The notes below the pieces were generated by a model that saw only the letters and a program-made list of their open reading frames with translations, was not told the origin of the DNA and ran no database searches. The position numbers and the translations under genes were made by a program. A stretch of 64,000 nucleotides of DNA from Microbacterium jejuense (GTDB lineage: Bacteria > Actinomycetota > Actinomycetes > Actinomycetales > Microbacteriaceae). The stretch lies in contig NZ_JAEUAW010000009.1 in NCBI RefSeq assembly GCF_019511665.1, forward strand, positions 62,001-126,000, read 5' to 3'. Of this stretch, positions 47,802 to 57,013 are shown piece after piece (the stretch's first letter is position 1; each line of letters starts with the position of its first letter).

Positions 47802-47844
47802 AAGACGACGGGGATGCCGCGGCCCGCGGCATCCCCGTCGTCTT
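47802..47844. terminator. Bidirectional 43-base palindromic terminator
   Basis: Perfect 21-base arms (left arm begins AAGACGACGGGGATGCCGCG) around a single C, between the convergent patatin and phosphomutase genes. The AAGACGA/TCGTCTT ends give a short T-containing tail. Confidence 0.85.
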
Positions 47845-47863
47845 CGGATCACCCGATCGGGGT

Positions 47864-49870
47864 TCAGCCCCCGTACTCGACCAGCAGCGCGCGGGCGCCG
47901 TCGGCCAGCGCCGCGATGCGGGCTGCCGCGTCGTCGCGGTCGTCGCCGCGCACGTCGAGGTACAGCTTGAGCTTGGGCTCGGTGCCGCTGGGCCGAACGA
48001 TGACGCGCGACCCGTCGGCGAGCCACAGTCGCAGGACGTCCCCGGGCGGCAGGTCCTCGAAGCCGTCCGTGAGGTCGTCGACGCGGTCGACCGCGACGCC
48101 GCCGACGGATTCGGGATGCCGGTCCCGCAGCGCCGCCATGATCCGGCCGATCTGCGACACGTCCTCGACGCGGATCGAGACCTGGTCGCTCGCGAACGCG
48201 CCGAACAGCTCGTCGAACTCGGCGAGCAGGTCGCGGAGCGTCGCACCGCGCCCGCGCGCCTCGGACACCATGCCGAGGATGGCGACGGCGGCCGAGATGC
48301 CGTCCTTGTCGCGCACCGTCCCCGGGTTCACGAGGTAGCCGAGCGCCTCCTCGAAGCCGAACGCGATGCCGGGCGCGCGCGAGATCCACTTGAAGCCGGT
48401 GAGCGTGGCGTGGAAGCCGAGGCCGTAGTGCTCGGCGACCGTCTGCAGGCCGGGCGACGACACCAGCGAGCACGCGAGCGAGGCGCCCGCCGTGTCACCG
48501 GTCTCGGCGACGAGGCGTGCCGCGCGCCACCCGAGCAGCAGCCCGATCTCGTTGCCGGTCAGCCGGCGCCAGCCGCCCTCGGCCGTTTCGTCGGGGATCG
48601 CGACCGCGAGCCGGTCGGCGTCGGGGTCGTTCGCGATGACGAGCTCGGCGCCCGCTTCGCGCGCGGCCTCGAACGACAGGTCCATCGCGCCGGGTTCCTC
48701 GGGGTTGGGGAACGCGACCGTCGGGAACGAGCCGTCGGGCTCGAGCTGCGCCGCGACGGGCACCGGCTCGGGGTAGCCGGCCGTCTGCAGGATGCGCGAC
48801 AGGGTCTGCCAGCCCACGCCGTGCATCGCCGTGTACACCCACGTGAGACCCTGGGCGCCCTCGGGCGCCGGTGCGACGGCGGCCGTGGCCTCGATGTAGG
48901 CGTCGACGACGTCTTCGGTTGCCGTCTCGAAGCCCAGCGAGCGCGGGATGGTGCCGATGTCGCCCTCGGCGGCGACACGGTCGATGTGCGCGGCGATCTC
49001 GCCGTCGGCCGGCGGGACGATCTGCGACCCGTCGTCGGCGCCACCGAGGTACACCTTGTAGCCGTTGTCGTCGGGCGGGTTGTGGCTCGCCGTCACCATG
49101 ACGCCGGCCGCGGCGCCGAAGTGCCGCACGGCGAACGCCAGCACGGGCGTCGGCAGCAGCCGCGGCAGCAGGATCGCCCGCAGGCCCGCTCCGGCGAAGA
49201 TCTCGGCCGAGTCGCGCGCGAACACGTCGGAGTTGCGGCGACCGTCGTAGCCGATCACCACGATCGGGGCGTCGTCGAGGATGCCGGGCACCTCGGGACC
49301 CTCGGCCGCCAGCGCGTCTTCGGACGGCGCTTCGGTCAGCTCGGGTGCGGTCGGCTCGTCGGCGCTGCCGGTCTCGGCGTCGGCGTCCTCGCCGGTGGCG
49401 TCGGAAGCGGCGCCTTCGGTGTCGGGACCGGCGCCGGCGTCGTCGTCGGACTCTGCGCTCACGTCGCGCTCGGTGTCCGCCGCGGGCGCCGCGACCTCGA
49501 CGGCGTCGCTGTCCGCATCCGCTGCCAGGGTCGCGGGCGCCTCCGCGGCCGAGCCGAGCGGCTCCAGCCCGGCCTGCTCGCGCACGTAGGCGGCGAGGCC
49601 CGCGGCGGCCTGCGCCACGAGCACCCGGTTCATGCGGTTGGTGCCGGCGCCGAGCGCGCCGCGCAAGCCGGCGGTGCCGAACGCGAGGCGCGTGCCGAAG
49701 CGATCGTCGAGCTCCGCCCGTGCGGCGGCGTCGTCCGCCTCCGCCGCCTCGATCAGCGCACGCAGCTCGGCGCGGGTCTCGCCGTCGGGATCCTGTGCCA
49801 GCCACGCCTGTGCGCGTGCGAGCACCGAGTCGTCGCCGCCGCCCGGGCCGGCGGCATCCTGCTCGCTCAC
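47864..49870 (-). CDS. Phosphomannomutase/phosphoglucomutase-type phosphohexomutase
   Basis: A 668-residue alpha-D-phosphohexomutase. The phosphoserine is S262 in TASHNPPDDNGYK, the metal loop is NDPDADRLAV, the sugar loop GFEEALGY and the phosphate loop RPSGTEPKLK. It interconverts hexose 1- and 6-phosphates. Odd feature: residues about 104-200 are a Glu/Asp/Ala-rich low-complexity insert inside domain 1, explaining a length about 100 residues above the family's. The GTG start overlaps the PNP stop. A pmmB-deoD pairing is also known in mycobacteria. Confidence 0.9.
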   Translation of the reverse strand: MSEQDAAGPGGGDDSVLARAQAWLAQDPDGETRAELRALIEAAEADDAAARAELDDRFGTRLAFGTAGLRGALGAGTNRMNRVLVAQAAAGLAAYVREQAGLEPLGSAAEAPATLAADADSDAVEVAAPAADTERDVSAESDDDAGAGPDTEGAASDATGEDADAETGSADEPTAPELTEAPSEDALAAEGPEVPGILDDAPIVVIGYDGRRNSDVFARDSAEIFAGAGLRAILLPRLLPTPVLAFAVRHFGAAAGVMVTASHNPPDDNGYKVYLGGADDGSQIVPPADGEIAAHIDRVAAEGDIGTIPRSLGFETATEDVVDAYIEATAAVAPAPEGAQGLTWVYTAMHGVGWQTLSRILQTAGYPEPVPVAAQLEPDGSFPTVAFPNPEEPGAMDLSFEAAREAGAELVIANDPDADRLAVAIPDETAEGGWRRLTGNEIGLLLGWRAARLVAETGDTAGASLACSLVSSPGLQTVAEHYGLGFHATLTGFKWISRAPGIAFGFEEALGYLVNPGTVRDKDGISAAVAILGMVSEARGRGATLRDLLAEFDELFGAFASDQVSIRVEDVSQIGRIMAALRDRHPESVGGVAVDRVDDLTDGFEDLPPGDVLRLWLADGSRVIVRPSGTEPKLKLYLDVRGDDRDDAAARIAALADGARALLVEYGG

Positions 49871-50700
49871 ATCGCGCCGATCACTCGGGCCAGCAGCGAA
49901 GAGATGACCGGCTCGGCCTCGCGGCCGGCGTCGATCACCTCCTGGTGGCTGAGCGGGGTGGTCTGGATGCCGGCGGCCATGTTCGTGATGAGCGAGAAGC
50001 CCAGGATCTCCATGCCCGCCTGACGGGCGGCGATCGCCTCGAGCGCCGTCGACATGCCGACGATGTGACCGCCGATCGTCTTGGCCATGTGGACCTCGGC
50101 GGGCGTCTCGTACTGCGGCCCGCGGAACTGGCAGTAGACCCCCTCGTCGAGGCTGGGGTCGATCGAACGGGCGAGGTCGCGCAGACGCAGCGAGTACAGG
50201 TCGGTGAGGTCGATGAAGGTCGCGCCCTCGAGCGGCGAGTCGCCGGTGAGGTTGATGTGGTCGCTGATGAGCACAGGGCGTCCCGGCGTCCAGGTGTGCT
50301 TGATGCCGCCGGCGCCGTTGGTGAGCACCATGGTGCGCGCGCCCGTCGCCGCGGCGGTGCGCACGCTGTGCACGACGCGGCGGACGCCGTAGCCCTCGTA
50401 GTAGTGCGTGCGCGCCCCGATGACGAGCACGCGGCGGCCCTTGGGGGTGATGACGCTGCGGAGCGTGCCCACGTGTCCGGCGAGAGCGGGGGCGCTGAAT
50501 CCCGTCACCTGCGTGGCGGGGAACGTCGCGGTCGTCTCGCCGAGCAGCTCGGCGGCCTTGCCCCAGCCGCTGCCGAGGGTGAGCGCGATGTCGTGGCGCT
50601 CGACGCCCGTGATGCGGGCGATGTCCTCCGCGGCGGCGGCGGCGACCGCGAACGGGTCGGCGGCGGGGTCGTCGAGAGGATTGCCGTTGGTGTCTGACAT
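49867..50700 (-). CDS. deoD: Purine-nucleoside phosphorylase (trimeric, low-molecular-mass type)
   Basis: A 277-residue enzyme that splits inosine and guanosine with phosphate. ALTLGSGWGKAA near the N-terminus binds phosphate; VLTNGAGGI, GVYCQFRGPQYETPAE and MSTALEAIAARQAGMEILGFSLITN make the base and ribose site. The ATG follows TAAAGT by six bases (leaderless). It is coupled to the downstream phosphohexomutase gene, which could act on ribose or hexose phosphates. Confidence 0.94.
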   Translation of the reverse strand: MSDTNGNPLDDPAADPFAVAAAAAEDIARITGVERHDIALTLGSGWGKAAELLGETTATFPATQVTGFSAPALAGHVGTLRSVITPKGRRVLVIGARTHYYEGYGVRRVVHSVRTAAATGARTMVLTNGAGGIKHTWTPGRPVLISDHINLTGDSPLEGATFIDLTDLYSLRLRDLARSIDPSLDEGVYCQFRGPQYETPAEVHMAKTIGGHIVGMSTALEAIAARQAGMEILGFSLITNMAAGIQTTPLSHQEVIDAGREAEPVISSLLARVIGAM

Positions 50701-50814
50701 GGGACCACTTTAGGAACCGCGGGCCGTGAGAGCCAGAACGGCCGTGAGCGCCCGCACGCCGGGAGTGTCGCGGCATGTCGTGCCGGGGGCGCCCGGCAGG
50801 GAAGAATGGAAGTC

Positions 50815-52263
50815 ATGTCGATCAGCTTCGAGACCACCCAGAGCGTCGCCATCCTGGGCGGCGGACCCGGAGGCTACGAAGCGGCGCTCGCCGCCGCCCA
50901 GCTCGGAGCCGAGGTGACCGTCGTCGAACGGGCGGGCATCGGCGGCTCGGCCGTCATCACCGACGTCGTCCCCTCGAAGTCCCTCATCGCCACCGCCGAC
51001 GCGGCCGTCGCGATCGCGGGCGCCGGCGACCTCGGCGTGCAGCTGTTCGCGAAGGGCAAGGACGGCAAGCCGCTCAAGCCCGAGATCGCCATCAACCTCT
51101 CGGCCGTCAACAAGCGACTGCTGACGCTGGCGCGCCAGCAGTCCGACGACATGCGCGCCTCGCTCGTCGAGGCGGGCGTGCGCATCATCTCGGGCCACGG
51201 ACGCCTCGAGGGCGACAACGCCGTGGTCGTCTCGACCGGCCCGGGCGGCACCGACTTCGATCGCATCGAGGCCGACACCCTTGTCGTCTCGACCGGCTCC
51301 TCGCCGCGCGAGCTCGCGACCGCCAAGCCCGACGGCGAGCGCATCCTCACGTGGACGCAGCTGTACAACATGTCTGCGCTGCCCCAGCACCTCATCGTCG
51401 TCGGGTCCGGCGTCACGGGCGCCGAGTTCGCCGGCGCGTACATGAACCTGGGTGCGAAGGTGACGCTGGTCTCCAGCCGCGACCAGGTGCTGCCGGGCGA
51501 AGACAAGGATGCCGCGGCCGTCCTGGAGCGCGTCTTCAAGCGCGGCGGCATGAAGGTGCTGTCGAAGTCGCGCGCCGACAAGGTCGAGAACACCGGCGAC
51601 GGCGTCGTCGTGACGCTGTCGGACGGCCGCACCGTCGAAGGAAGCCACTGCCTCATGGCGGTGGGCTCGATCCCCAACACGCGCGGCATCGGGCTCGAAG
51701 AGGCCGGCGTGCAGATGACCGAGTCCGGTCACATCCAGGTCAACCGTGTCGCCCGTACGTCGGTGCCGAACATCTACGCCGCCGGCGACTGCACCACGTT
51801 CGTGCCGCTCGCGTCTGTCGCCTCGATGCAGGGCCGCACCGCCGTCTTCCACGCGCTCGGCGACGTCGTGATCCCGCTGGAGCGACGCCGCATCACCTCG
51901 AACATCTTCACCGCGCCCGAGATCGCCACGATCGGCTGGCAGGAGAACGACATCGAAGAGGGGCTGATCAACGGCGTCGTGCACAAGCTGCCCCTCGCCG
52001 CCAACCCGCGCGCGAAGATGATGGGCATCAAGGACGGCTTCGTCAAGATCATCGCCCGCGAGGGCAGCGGCACCGTCATCGGCGGCGTGATCGTCGGCCC
52101 GCGCGCGTCCGAGCTCATCTACCCGATCGCCATCGCCGTCGAACGGCGCCTGACCGTCGACCAGGTCTCGCGCGTGTTCGCGGTGTACCCGTCGCTGTCG
52201 GGCAGCATCACCGACGCGGCCCGCGCGATGCACGTCGTCGACCACAACGTCTACGGCGGCTGA
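50815..52263 (+). CDS. lpdA: LpdA-like NAD(P)H:quinone reductase (thiol-less lipoamide dehydrogenase homologue)
   Basis: A 482-residue two-dinucleotide-binding flavoprotein. FAD motif ILGGGPGGYEAALAAAQLGA; NAD motif VVGSGVTGAEFAGAYMNLGA; second FAD motif YAAGDCT. Where lipoamide dehydrogenase has the CxxxxC disulfide, this protein has GIGGSAVITDVVPSKSLI with no Cys, and the C-terminal His-Pro is Tyr-Pro (VFAVYPSLSGS). This matches mycobacterial LpdA (Rv3303c), a quinone reductase. ATG 50815 is chosen; 50806 adds three residues. Confidence 0.87.
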   Translation: MSISFETTQSVAILGGGPGGYEAALAAAQLGAEVTVVERAGIGGSAVITDVVPSKSLIATADAAVAIAGAGDLGVQLFAKGKDGKPLKPEIAINLSAVNKRLLTLARQQSDDMRASLVEAGVRIISGHGRLEGDNAVVVSTGPGGTDFDRIEADTLVVSTGSSPRELATAKPDGERILTWTQLYNMSALPQHLIVVGSGVTGAEFAGAYMNLGAKVTLVSSRDQVLPGEDKDAAAVLERVFKRGGMKVLSKSRADKVENTGDGVVVTLSDGRTVEGSHCLMAVGSIPNTRGIGLEEAGVQMTESGHIQVNRVARTSVPNIYAAGDCTTFVPLASVASMQGRTAVFHALGDVVIPLERRRITSNIFTAPEIATIGWQENDIEEGLINGVVHKLPLAANPRAKMMGIKDGFVKIIAREGSGTVIGGVIVGPRASELIYPIAIAVERRLTVDQVSRVFAVYPSLSGSITDAARAMHVVDHNVYGG

Positions 52264-52332
52264 GCCCGGCGGTCCCTCACCCGCCGCGTGCGCACCCGCC
52301 GGGCGAGCGTCTTCTCGGCCGCCGCACGCAGA

Positions 52333-52428
52333 ATCGGATCCGCATGTGCGGATTCCCGCGGCGACACGCCGCGCCGACGGCCGCAGAAGTGGCATGTCGC
52401 GCCGAGGCTCCGCACGTGCGGATCCGAT
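52333..52428. repeat. Widely spaced 20-base inverted repeat
   Basis: ATCGGATCCGCATGTGCGGA (52333-52352) and TCCGCACGTGCGGATCCGAT (52409-52428) pair at 19 of 20 positions across 56 bases. Each arm also holds a near palindrome. Other parts of 52264-52477 show nothing further. Function unknown. Confidence 0.6.
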
Positions 52429-52477
52429 GCAGCGCCGAGCGCGTCGGGCGCCTGACGCGTTGCGCAGAACATGAGGC

Positions 52478-52507
52478 GAGTGGATGCCGGGCCACCGGCA
52501 TCCACTC
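52478..52507. terminator. Bidirectional GGATGCC hairpin
   Basis: Arms GAGTGGATGCCGG and CCGGCATCCACTC around GCCA, between the ends of lpdA and the convergent small gene. Confidence 0.75.
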
Positions 52508-52515
52508 TTCCCAGG

Positions 52516-52818
52516 TCAGTCCAGACCGGTGCTCGCGCCCCACAGCTCGGCGGCGCGGACCGCGGCGGCGTCGACCAGCGCGCGCAGCTCGGGGCGGTCG
52601 GGCATCGGGAACGACACGTACGCTCCGCGGCCGCCCGCCACCGGACGGCCGTAGGCCTTGACCGCGAGCGAGCGGTCGGCCAGCAGTCGCACCGTCAGCG
52701 TCTGCAGCTCGAACTCCTCGCCCCGGCGCACGTCGGTCCAGCGCAGCTCCGGCGGGATCACGACGTTGATCGCGAGCGCCGAGACCTCGGGTGCGGGGGA
52801 GTCAGGAGAAGCGGCCAT
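52516..52818 (-). CDS. Small conserved-looking hypothetical protein
   Basis: A 100-residue acidic protein of unknown function, probably cytoplasmic. It is predicted to be mostly beta at residues 20-70 (INVVIPPELRWTDVRRGEEF, LQTLTVRLLADRSLAVKAYG) with a C-terminal helix of Ala/Glu. No family recognised. Codon use is like its neighbours. ATG 52818 lies six bases after CAGGAT, as in the glycosylase gene at 6363. It is upstream of no obvious partner. Confidence 0.7.
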   Translation of the reverse strand: MAASPDSPAPEVSALAINVVIPPELRWTDVRRGEEFELQTLTVRLLADRSLAVKAYGRPVAGGRGAYVSFPMPDRPELRALVDAAAVRAAELWGASTGLD

Positions 52819-52970
52819 CTCGCCATCCTGCCAGGCCCCCGAACTGTCCACATCGCGGTCTGTCACCGAGCAACCCCGTTGTCGACGGCCAGAACGTGGT
52901 CGCTCGGCGAGAAACCGCGTTGTCAGCGGAGAGGGGAGAGGGCGAGCGCGGGCGAGGAAGCGGGGGAGAG

Positions 52971-52995
52971 TGGATGCCTCGGGCCGAGGCATCCA
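52971..52995. terminator. GGATGCC hairpin after accA
   Basis: Twelve-base arms TGGATGCCTCGG and CCGAGGCATCCA around one base, six bases beyond the carboxylase stop (minus strand). The 52819-52970 spacer holds an AG-rich run and no other clear signal. Confidence 0.75.
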
Positions 52996-53001
52996 GCCGG
53001 G

Positions 53002-54768
53002 TCAGGAGATGGTGAGGAGCTGGTGGCCCGCCGACACGGTGGTGCCGGGGTCGGCGTTGATCGCGCCGATGACGCCGTCCTTGTGCGCCTGGATGGGCTG
53101 CTCCATCTTCATCGCCTCGAGCACGACCACGAGGTCGCCCTTGACGACCTGCTGACCCTCTTCGACGGCGACCTTCACGATCGTCGCCTGCATCGGCGAC
53201 TTGACCGCGTCGCCCGAGGCGCCGGCCACGACGGACGGGGCGTGCGAGCGCCGCGACGGCGGTACGGCGGCGGGGCGTCCCGACACCCCGGGAGCGGGCG
53301 CCACGCGATCGGGGAGGCTCACCTCGAGGCGCTTGCCTGCGACCTCGACGACCACCGTGTGGCGCGCCTCGGCCGGCTTGGGCGACTCGAGCTCGCCGTC
53401 CCACGGTGCGATGTCGTTGACGAACTCGGTCTCGATCCAGCGCGTGTACACGCCGAACACGCCGTCCTCGGCGGTGAAGGCGGGGTCGCGCACGACCTTG
53501 CGGTGGAACGGCAGCACGGTCGGCAGCCCCGCGACCTCGAACTCGTCGAGGGCGCGACGGGAGCGCTCGAGCGCCTCGGCGCGGTCACGGCCGGTGACGA
53601 TGATCTTCGCGAGCAGAGAATCGAAGGCGCCGCTCACGCTGTCGCCCGCGGTGACGCCGGAGTCGAGGCGGATGCCGGGGCCGCCGAACGTCTTGAAGAC
53701 GTGGATCGGGCCAGGCTGGGGGAGGAATCCACGACCCGGGTCCTCGCCGTTGATGCGGAATTCGATCGAGTGGCCGTCGGGCTGCGGGTCGTCGTACCCG
53801 AGCTCCTCGCCCTCGGCCAGCCGGAACTGCTCGCGCACGAGGTCGATGCCGGTGACCTCCTCCGAGACCGGGTGCTCGACCTGCAGGCGCGTGTTCACCT
53901 CGAGGAACGAGATCGTGCCGTCGGCGCCGATCAGGAACTCGCACGTGCCCGCGCCGACGTAGCCGACCTCCTTGAGGATGGCCTTCGAGGCGTCATACAG
54001 GACGCGGTTCTGCTCAGCGGTGAGGAACGGCGCGGGCGCCTCCTCGACGAGCTTCTGGTGGCGGCGCTGCAGCGAGCAGTCGCGCGTCGAGACGACGACG
54101 ACGTTGCCGGCGGCATCCGCGAGGCACTGGGTCTCGACGTGACGCGGCTTGTCGAGGTACTTCTCGACGAAGCACTCGCCGCGGCCGAAGGCGGTGATGG
54201 CCTCGCGCGTGGCCGACTCGAACAGCTCGGGCACCTCGTCGATCGTGCGGGCGACCTTGAGGCCGCGTCCGCCGCCGCCGTACGCGGCCTTGATCGCGAT
54301 CGGCAGGCCGACGGTCTCGGCGAACGCCACGACCTCGTCGGCGCCGGCGACGGGGCCGGGAGTGCCGGGGGCGAGCGGGGCGCCGACCTTCTCGGCGACG
54401 GCGCGAGCGGTCACCTTGTCGCCGAGGGCCTCGATCGCCTCGGGGGACGGGCCGATCCAGACGAGACCCGCCGCGATGACGGCGCGGGCGAAGTCGGCGT
54501 TCTCGGCGAGGAAGCCGTAGCCGGGGTGCACGGCGTCGGCACCCGAGCGACGGGCGACCGACAGGATCTTGTCGATCGACAGGTACGTCTCCGCACTCGT
54601 CGCGCCGTCCAGCGCGTAGGCCTCGTCGGCCAGACGGGCGTGCAGCGCGTCGCGGTCCTGGTCGGCGTAGACGGCGACAGACGCCTTTCCGGCGTCACGG
54701 GCGGCGCGGATGACGCGAACGGCGATCTCGCCGCGGTTGGCAACGAGAACCTTGGCGATCTGAGGCAT
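53002..54768 (-). CDS. accA3: Acyl-CoA carboxylase alpha subunit (biotin carboxylase + BCCP)
   Basis: A 588-residue protein. The biotin carboxylase part starts [33 protein letters not shown] is the ATP-grasp glycine loop, and [24 protein letters not shown] the catalytic block. A linker leads to the BCCP domain, with biotinyl Lys554 in LEAMKMEQP. It provides carboxybiotin to the AccD beta subunit (60612-62201) for malonyl- and methylmalonyl-CoA formation. ATG follows a TAGGCT box by seven bases. Confidence 0.94.
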   Translation of the reverse strand: MPQIAKVLVANRGEIAVRVIRAARDAGKASVAVYADQDRDALHARLADEAYALDGATSAETYLSIDKILSVARRSGADAVHPGYGFLAENADFARAVIAAGLVWIGPSPEAIEALGDKVTARAVAEKVGAPLAPGTPGPVAGADEVVAFAETVGLPIAIKAAYGGGGRGLKVARTIDEVPELFESATREAITAFGRGECFVEKYLDKPRHVETQCLADAAGNVVVVSTRDCSLQRRHQKLVEEAPAPFLTAEQNRVLYDASKAILKEVGYVGAGTCEFLIGADGTISFLEVNTRLQVEHPVSEEVTGIDLVREQFRLAEGEELGYDDPQPDGHSIEFRINGEDPGRGFLPQPGPIHVFKTFGGPGIRLDSGVTAGDSVSGAFDSLLAKIIVTGRDRAEALERSRRALDEFEVAGLPTVLPFHRKVVRDPAFTAEDGVFGVYTRWIETEFVNDIAPWDGELESPKPAEARHTVVVEVAGKRLEVSLPDRVAPAPGVSGRPAAVPPSRRSHAPSVVAGASGDAVKSPMQATIVKVAVEEGQQVVKGDLVVVLEAMKMEQPIQAHKDGVIGAINADPGTTVSAGHQLLTIS

Positions 54769-54775
54769 GGATGCC

Positions 54776-54781
54776 AGCCTA
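54776..54781 (-). promoter_or_regulatory. -10 box for leaderless accA3
   Basis: TAGGCT on the minus strand, seven bases before the ATG of the carboxylase gene. No convincing -35. Confidence 0.55.
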
Positions 54782-54846
54782 CCGACGCAGTTCCTCGGTC
54801 TTTTGAGCGCTTCGTACAAGAACCGAAGAGAAACGTGGGATTCCTA

Positions 54847-55524
54847 CTACAAAGCGGCTGTGCCTTCGACCGAGGGGTCCGTGGTGTTCCACAGGTCGGT
54901 CCACTCCACGCCCAGCTCGCGGACCAGCAGGCGCAGCGTCGACACCGACATGCCCACGACCGTCGACGGATCCCCCTCGACGCGCGAGATGAACGCCCCG
55001 CCGAGGCTGTCGACGGTGAACGCACCGGCCACGTGCAGCGGCTCGCCGGACGCGACATACGCCTCGATCTCGGCATCCGTCACGTCCTCGACGAACGAGA
55101 CGGATGCCGCGGCCGTCGCGTGCACCTCGCGCGGCGGCTCCGCCGGCGAGACCCGCACGACCGCGTGCCCGGAGTGCAGCACGCCCGTCCGCCCGCGCAT
55201 CGCCTTCCAGCGGGCGGTCGCGTTCTCGGGCGTGTAGGGCTTGCCCAGCACCTCGCCGTCCAGCTCGAACATCGAGTCGCCGCCGATGACGATGCCGTCG
55301 AATTCCGGGATGTCGTCGTGCAGCCGCGCTGCCACGTCCGCGGCCTTGCGCCGGGCGAGCAGCAGCACGTGCTCGTCCGGGGCGAGGGTGCGCTCCTCTG
55401 CAGCCTCGACCGCGGCGACCACCGCCTCTTCGTCGACGTCGGGGGCGAGGGTCAGGGGGCGGATCCCGAACTGCCGCAGCAGCATGAGCCGGGCGGGCGA
55501 GGTCGAGGCGAGGCAGACGCGCAT
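54847..55524 (-). CDS. maf: Maf-family nucleotide pyrophosphatase
   Basis: A 225-residue ITPase-like enzyme. The opening VCLASTSPARLMLLRQFG matches the Maf S/T-S-P-x-R signature; VIGGDSMFELDGEVLGKP carries the catalytic Asp and conserved Lys; the C-terminal GGAFISRVEGDPSTVVGMS is typical. Maf proteins hydrolyse dTTP/UTP or modified nucleotides and can affect division. Its neighbourhood with accA3 is shared by mycobacteria. Minus-strand TACGGT lies seven bases before the ATG. Confidence 0.9.
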   Translation of the reverse strand: MRVCLASTSPARLMLLRQFGIRPLTLAPDVDEEAVVAAVEAAEERTLAPDEHVLLLARRKAADVAARLHDDIPEFDGIVIGGDSMFELDGEVLGKPYTPENATARWKAMRGRTGVLHSGHAVVRVSPAEPPREVHATAAASVSFVEDVTDAEIEAYVASGEPLHVAGAFTVDSLGGAFISRVEGDPSTVVGMSVSTLRLLVRELGVEWTDLWNTTDPSVEGTAAL

Positions 55525-55639
55525 GACCCCCACCGTACGCGGCCGACCACGGCGAGGATTCAGGAGAAACGCCGAGAGCCGCGCGTCGTGCCGCAGGTTC
55601 GATGCGGGATGTCCTGAGTTCTCGACATCGCGCGCGGCG

Positions 55640-55645
55640 TAGGCT
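55640..55645 (+). promoter_or_regulatory. -10 box for the leaderless TRAM methyltransferase gene
   Basis: TAGGCT ends six bases before the GTG at 55652. Confidence 0.55.
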
Positions 55646-55651
55646 CGACGG

Positions 55652-57004
55652 GTGAGTGCAACCGGCGACGTCATCGACCTCGAGATCACAGGTGTGGCGC
55701 ACGGCGGGGTGTTCGTTGCCCGCCATGAGGGGCGCGTCGTGTTCGTGCCCGACGCCATCCCCGGCGAGACCGTGCGTGCGCGCCTCACCGACACGACGAA
55801 GAAGTCGTTCTGGCGCGGCGAGACGCTCGAGGTCCTCGACGCCTCGCCGCATCGGCAGCCCCATGTGTGGCGGCAGGCCGATGTCGACGTCGAGCCCGAG
55901 AACCGTCCCGGCGGCGCCGACTTCGGCCACATCGAGCTGTGGCACCAGCGCGAGCTCAAGGCCCGCGTGCTGCGGGACGCGCTGCAGCGGTTCGGCGGTA
56001 TCGACTCTCCTGCGGTCGGCGTGGAGGAGGCGTCGGCGACGGGTGCGGCGCTCGCCGCCGAGACAGACGACGGCACCGGCTGGCGCACCCGCCTCAGCCT
56101 GCACGTCGACGCCGACGGCCGCATCGGTCCGTACGCCGCACGCAGCCACCGGGTGATCCCCGATCTCGACTTCCCCCTCGCGACCGAGCAGGTCGAGCGC
56201 GCCGCCATCGAGCTGCGCAGCGGCGAGCCCGGCCGCATCGACCTCGTGCAGCCCGCCGACGGCCGCGTCCGCGTGCTGCCGCGGCCCGAGCGGAAGGGGC
56301 CGGTGGCCCGCCGTGGCCGTGGAGGGCGCCCCGCCGTGCGCGGACCCGAGACCGAGGTGGTCGTCGAACGGGTCGGCGGCCGCGACTTCCGGGTGGATGC
56401 CGGCGGCTTCTGGCAGGTGCACCGCCTGGCCGCGCACTCGCTCACGCAGACGGTCACGGCGGCGCTGCAGGGCATCCGTCCCGACGGACCCATCCGCCGC
56501 GACGGCGGCCTCTGGATCGATCCTGATGCCTGGCACCTGGACCTCTACGGCGGCGTGGGCCTGTTCGCGGCGACGCTCGCCGACCTCGGTGGCCCCACGA
56601 CCCGCGTCACGAGCGTGGAGTCCGACGAACGGGCCACCGAGCACGCCGGCGAGAACCTCGCGGAATCGGTCGGCGCCCGTGCCGAGACCGGGCGCGTCGA
56701 CCGGTGGCTGGCGCGCCTCGCGGACGAGGCATCCCCCTCGGAACGCGAGCGGCTGTCACGCGGTGTCGTGCTGCTCGACCCGCCCCGCGCCGGCGCCGGA
56801 CGCGAGGTCGTCGAGCACATCACGGGCCTCGCGCCCGAGACCGTCGTCTACGTCGCGTGCGACCCCGTCGCGCTGGCGCGCGATGTCGCGACGTTCCGCG
56901 CCGGCGGGTACGAGCCGGCGCGGATCGACGCGCTCGACCTCTTCCCCAACTCCCACCACGTCGAGGCCGTCGCAGTCCTCACCCGGTCGGGCGGCTCTCG
57001 CTAG
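55652..57004 (+). CDS. TRAM-domain RNA (uracil-5-)-methyltransferase-like protein
   Basis: A 450-residue RlmC/RlmD/TrmA-type enzyme. An N-terminal TRAM domain (ITGVAHGGVFVARHEGRVVFV onward) is followed by a SAM methyltransferase fold: HLDLYGGVGLFAATLA, DPPRAGAG and catalytic Cys403 in YVACDPVALARD. The only Cys residue seen is the catalytic one, so the 4Fe-4S cluster of RlmD/RlmC types is absent. A Gly/Arg-rich loop (ARRGRGGRPAVRG) lies mid-protein. It probably makes 5-methyluridine in rRNA or tRNA. GTG start, leaderless. Confidence 0.88.
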   Translation: MSATGDVIDLEITGVAHGGVFVARHEGRVVFVPDAIPGETVRARLTDTTKKSFWRGETLEVLDASPHRQPHVWRQADVDVEPENRPGGADFGHIELWHQRELKARVLRDALQRFGGIDSPAVGVEEASATGAALAAETDDGTGWRTRLSLHVDADGRIGPYAARSHRVIPDLDFPLATEQVERAAIELRSGEPGRIDLVQPADGRVRVLPRPERKGPVARRGRGGRPAVRGPETEVVVERVGGRDFRVDAGGFWQVHRLAAHSLTQTVTAALQGIRPDGPIRRDGGLWIDPDAWHLDLYGGVGLFAATLADLGGPTTRVTSVESDERATEHAGENLAESVGARAETGRVDRWLARLADEASPSERERLSRGVVLLDPPRAGAGREVVEHITGLAPETVVYVACDPVALARDVATFRAGGYEPARIDALDLFPNSHHVEAVAVLTRSGGSR

Positions 57005-57007
57005 GCT
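57002..57007 (+). promoter_or_regulatory. -10 box for the leaderless response-regulator gene
   Basis: TAGGCT ends six bases before the ATG at 57014 and overlaps the end of the preceding gene. Confidence 0.55.
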
Positions 57008-57013
57008 GGCGGC

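Noticed and set aside
50806..50814. Earlier ATG as the lpdA start
   Set aside because: The later ATG at 50815 has AAGAAT seven bases before it and gives the expected short N-terminus; kept only as an alternative.
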